From a bacterium (GTDB taxonomy: Bacteria; Bacillota_A; Clostridia; Lachnospirales; Lachnospiraceae): a stretch of DNA of 5,561 nucleotides. The DNA is taken from assembly GCA_004562915.1 (NCBI GenBank), contig SFQZ01000140.1:1-5561 (forward strand), given 5' to 3'. Of the stretch, positions 4,968-5,561 are shown in pieces (the stretch's first letter is position 1; every line of letters begins with the position of its first letter). The position numbers and the translations under genes were made by a program. The notes under the pieces were generated by a model. It did not search any database and was not told the origin of the DNA. It saw only the letters and a program-made list of their open reading frames with translations.

Positions 4968-5561
4968 CTATTTGATCGTACGTATCACTGCACGCCAACC
5001 GAGTATCGAAATAATGGTAAGTACCAAAGAAGTAATACCTAACAGCTGGTATTCAAAAATTCCACTGTTATCGCCCGTTTTCGGAAAAGAACGTGATTCC
5101 TGCTGTAAAATCGAAGTATGCTTTGGCAGTACTTCTATGTCATAATCCATCTGTCCACTCCCACTGTCAAAGGTTGGGACAGACACCAGCGATGGGGAAA
5201 TACTCTCATAGCCTTTGATATCTATCGCATAGATCAGATAGACTCCGACCGGCAGATGATCTGCTTTTGCCACACCATTTTCATCAGTTATGAGAATCCT
5301 GTCTTTTTCCTTTACAATCTTTGCCAGTTTACTTAAGGCATTTTCCAGTTCATTAGCACTTTGTATATGGTTCAGATCCACATCCGCAGCTTCATATGTA
5401 TCCTTTACTTTAAATTCTCCTCCAACGACTTCTGCCACCTGAACCAATGCCAAAGAAACATCTTTCTTAGACAGACTATCGGAAGTGTCCTGTAGTTTTA
5501 TCGTAATACTCCCCATTTTTCCTTCTTCACCGACCGCCAGAACCTTCTCCCCTGTATTCTG
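4968..5561 (-). CDS. Sortase-anchored pilin-type surface protein, C-terminal part
   Basis: This cell-wall-anchored protein is of the Gram-positive pilin/SpaA-like type and its 5' end is beyond the window edge. Counting from Met at 5516, GSITIKLQDT (2-11) is the beta-strand opening typical of Lachnospiraceae pilin-like subunits. A charged, probably helical stretch (50-72) leads to the Cna_B-like strand series DENGVAKADHLPVGVYLI (78-95) and SPSLVSVPTFD (107-117). The tail is a cell-wall sorting signal: FPKTG (144-148), a hydrophobic helix (about 157-177) and the short basic end RTIK. Sortase would cut between T and G and attach the protein to the wall or a pilus. The frame is open upstream of this Met for 15 more codons with no signal peptide, so that Met is probably internal. 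The glutamate common in isopeptide E-boxes is not obvious in YLIYAIDIKGY. No sortase gene is in the window. Confidence 0.85.
   Translation of the reverse strand, partial: QNTGEKVLAVGEEGKMGSITIKLQDTSDSLSKKDVSLALVQVAEVVGGEFKVKDTYEAADVDLNHIQSANELENALSKLAKIVKEKDRILITDENGVAKADHLPVGVYLIYAIDIKGYESISPSLVSVPTFDSGSGQMDYDIEVLPKHTSILQQESRSFPKTGDNSGIFEYQLLGITSLVLTIISILGWRAVIRTIK

Noticed and set aside
5121..5172. 10-base inverted repeat arms (5121-5130 and 5163-5172, one mismatch) in the pilin gene.
   Set aside because: The 32-base loop and the mismatch make a stable or functional structure unlikely.
5514..5516. Met at 5516 as the true start of the pilin-type protein.
   Set aside because: No signal peptide follows, although the protein has a sorting signal, and the frame is open upstream to the edge. 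An internal Met is more likely.
1..5561. CRISPR arrays, tRNA/rRNA genes, insertion sequences, phage or defence genes.
   Set aside because: No regularly spaced repeats, cloverleaf, rRNA-like segment or transposase motif was seen on either strand.

Overview
The window looks like a low-GC Firmicute of the Lachnospiraceae type (Blautia/Dorea/Ruminococcus-like gut Clostridia). This rests on the protein families, AGGAGG-type ribosome binding sites, AT-rich codons, and the neighbouring trio TIGR03960-type radical SAM, DUF2344 and RNase G, which I recall as a conserved cluster in Clostridia. The species assignment is inference.

Nearly all real coding content is on the minus strand, so transcription runs from high to low coordinates. 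Region 4968-5561 holds the C-terminal part of a sortase-anchored pilin-type surface protein (FPKTG, membrane helix, short basic tail). Its start lies beyond the right edge. Region 4717-4967 is a 251-base intergenic stretch with a weak terminator-like hairpin for the pilin gene, a sigma-70-type promoter with extended -10, a leader hairpin, and the RBS of the next gene.

Region 4716 down to 1 is a tightly packed four-gene unit. It contains a 624-aa radical SAM protein, a DUF2344 partner (best start a TTG that overlaps the radical SAM stop by 17 bases), a short RNase E/G family ribonuclease 10 bases later, and a CPBP-family intramembrane protease joined by an ATGA overlap. The first three genes suggest an RNA- or ribosome-related function whose chemistry is not known. 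The CPBP gene sits where I would expect rplU-rpmA.

The first ~150-177 bases are foreign to this layout. They encode, on the plus strand, a fragment of the aldehyde dehydrogenase domain of AdhE, with about 57% GC against about 42% just beyond. The fragment collides tail-on with the CPBP gene. It is most simply an assembly or amplification chimera at a contig end, although a real recombination joint cannot be excluded. The CPBP frame happens to stay open through it, so the true CPBP C-terminus is not visible.

The least expected structure is a set of strong inverted repeats inside coding sequence. One is a 20-bp-arm hairpin in the RNase G gene (1800-1846, one mismatch). Another is a terminator-like hairpin plus U6 inside the CPBP gene (711-736). 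A third is a bulged, two-part inverted repeat in the CPBP gene (261-306). I saw no tRNA, rRNA, CRISPR array, insertion sequence or recognised riboswitch.
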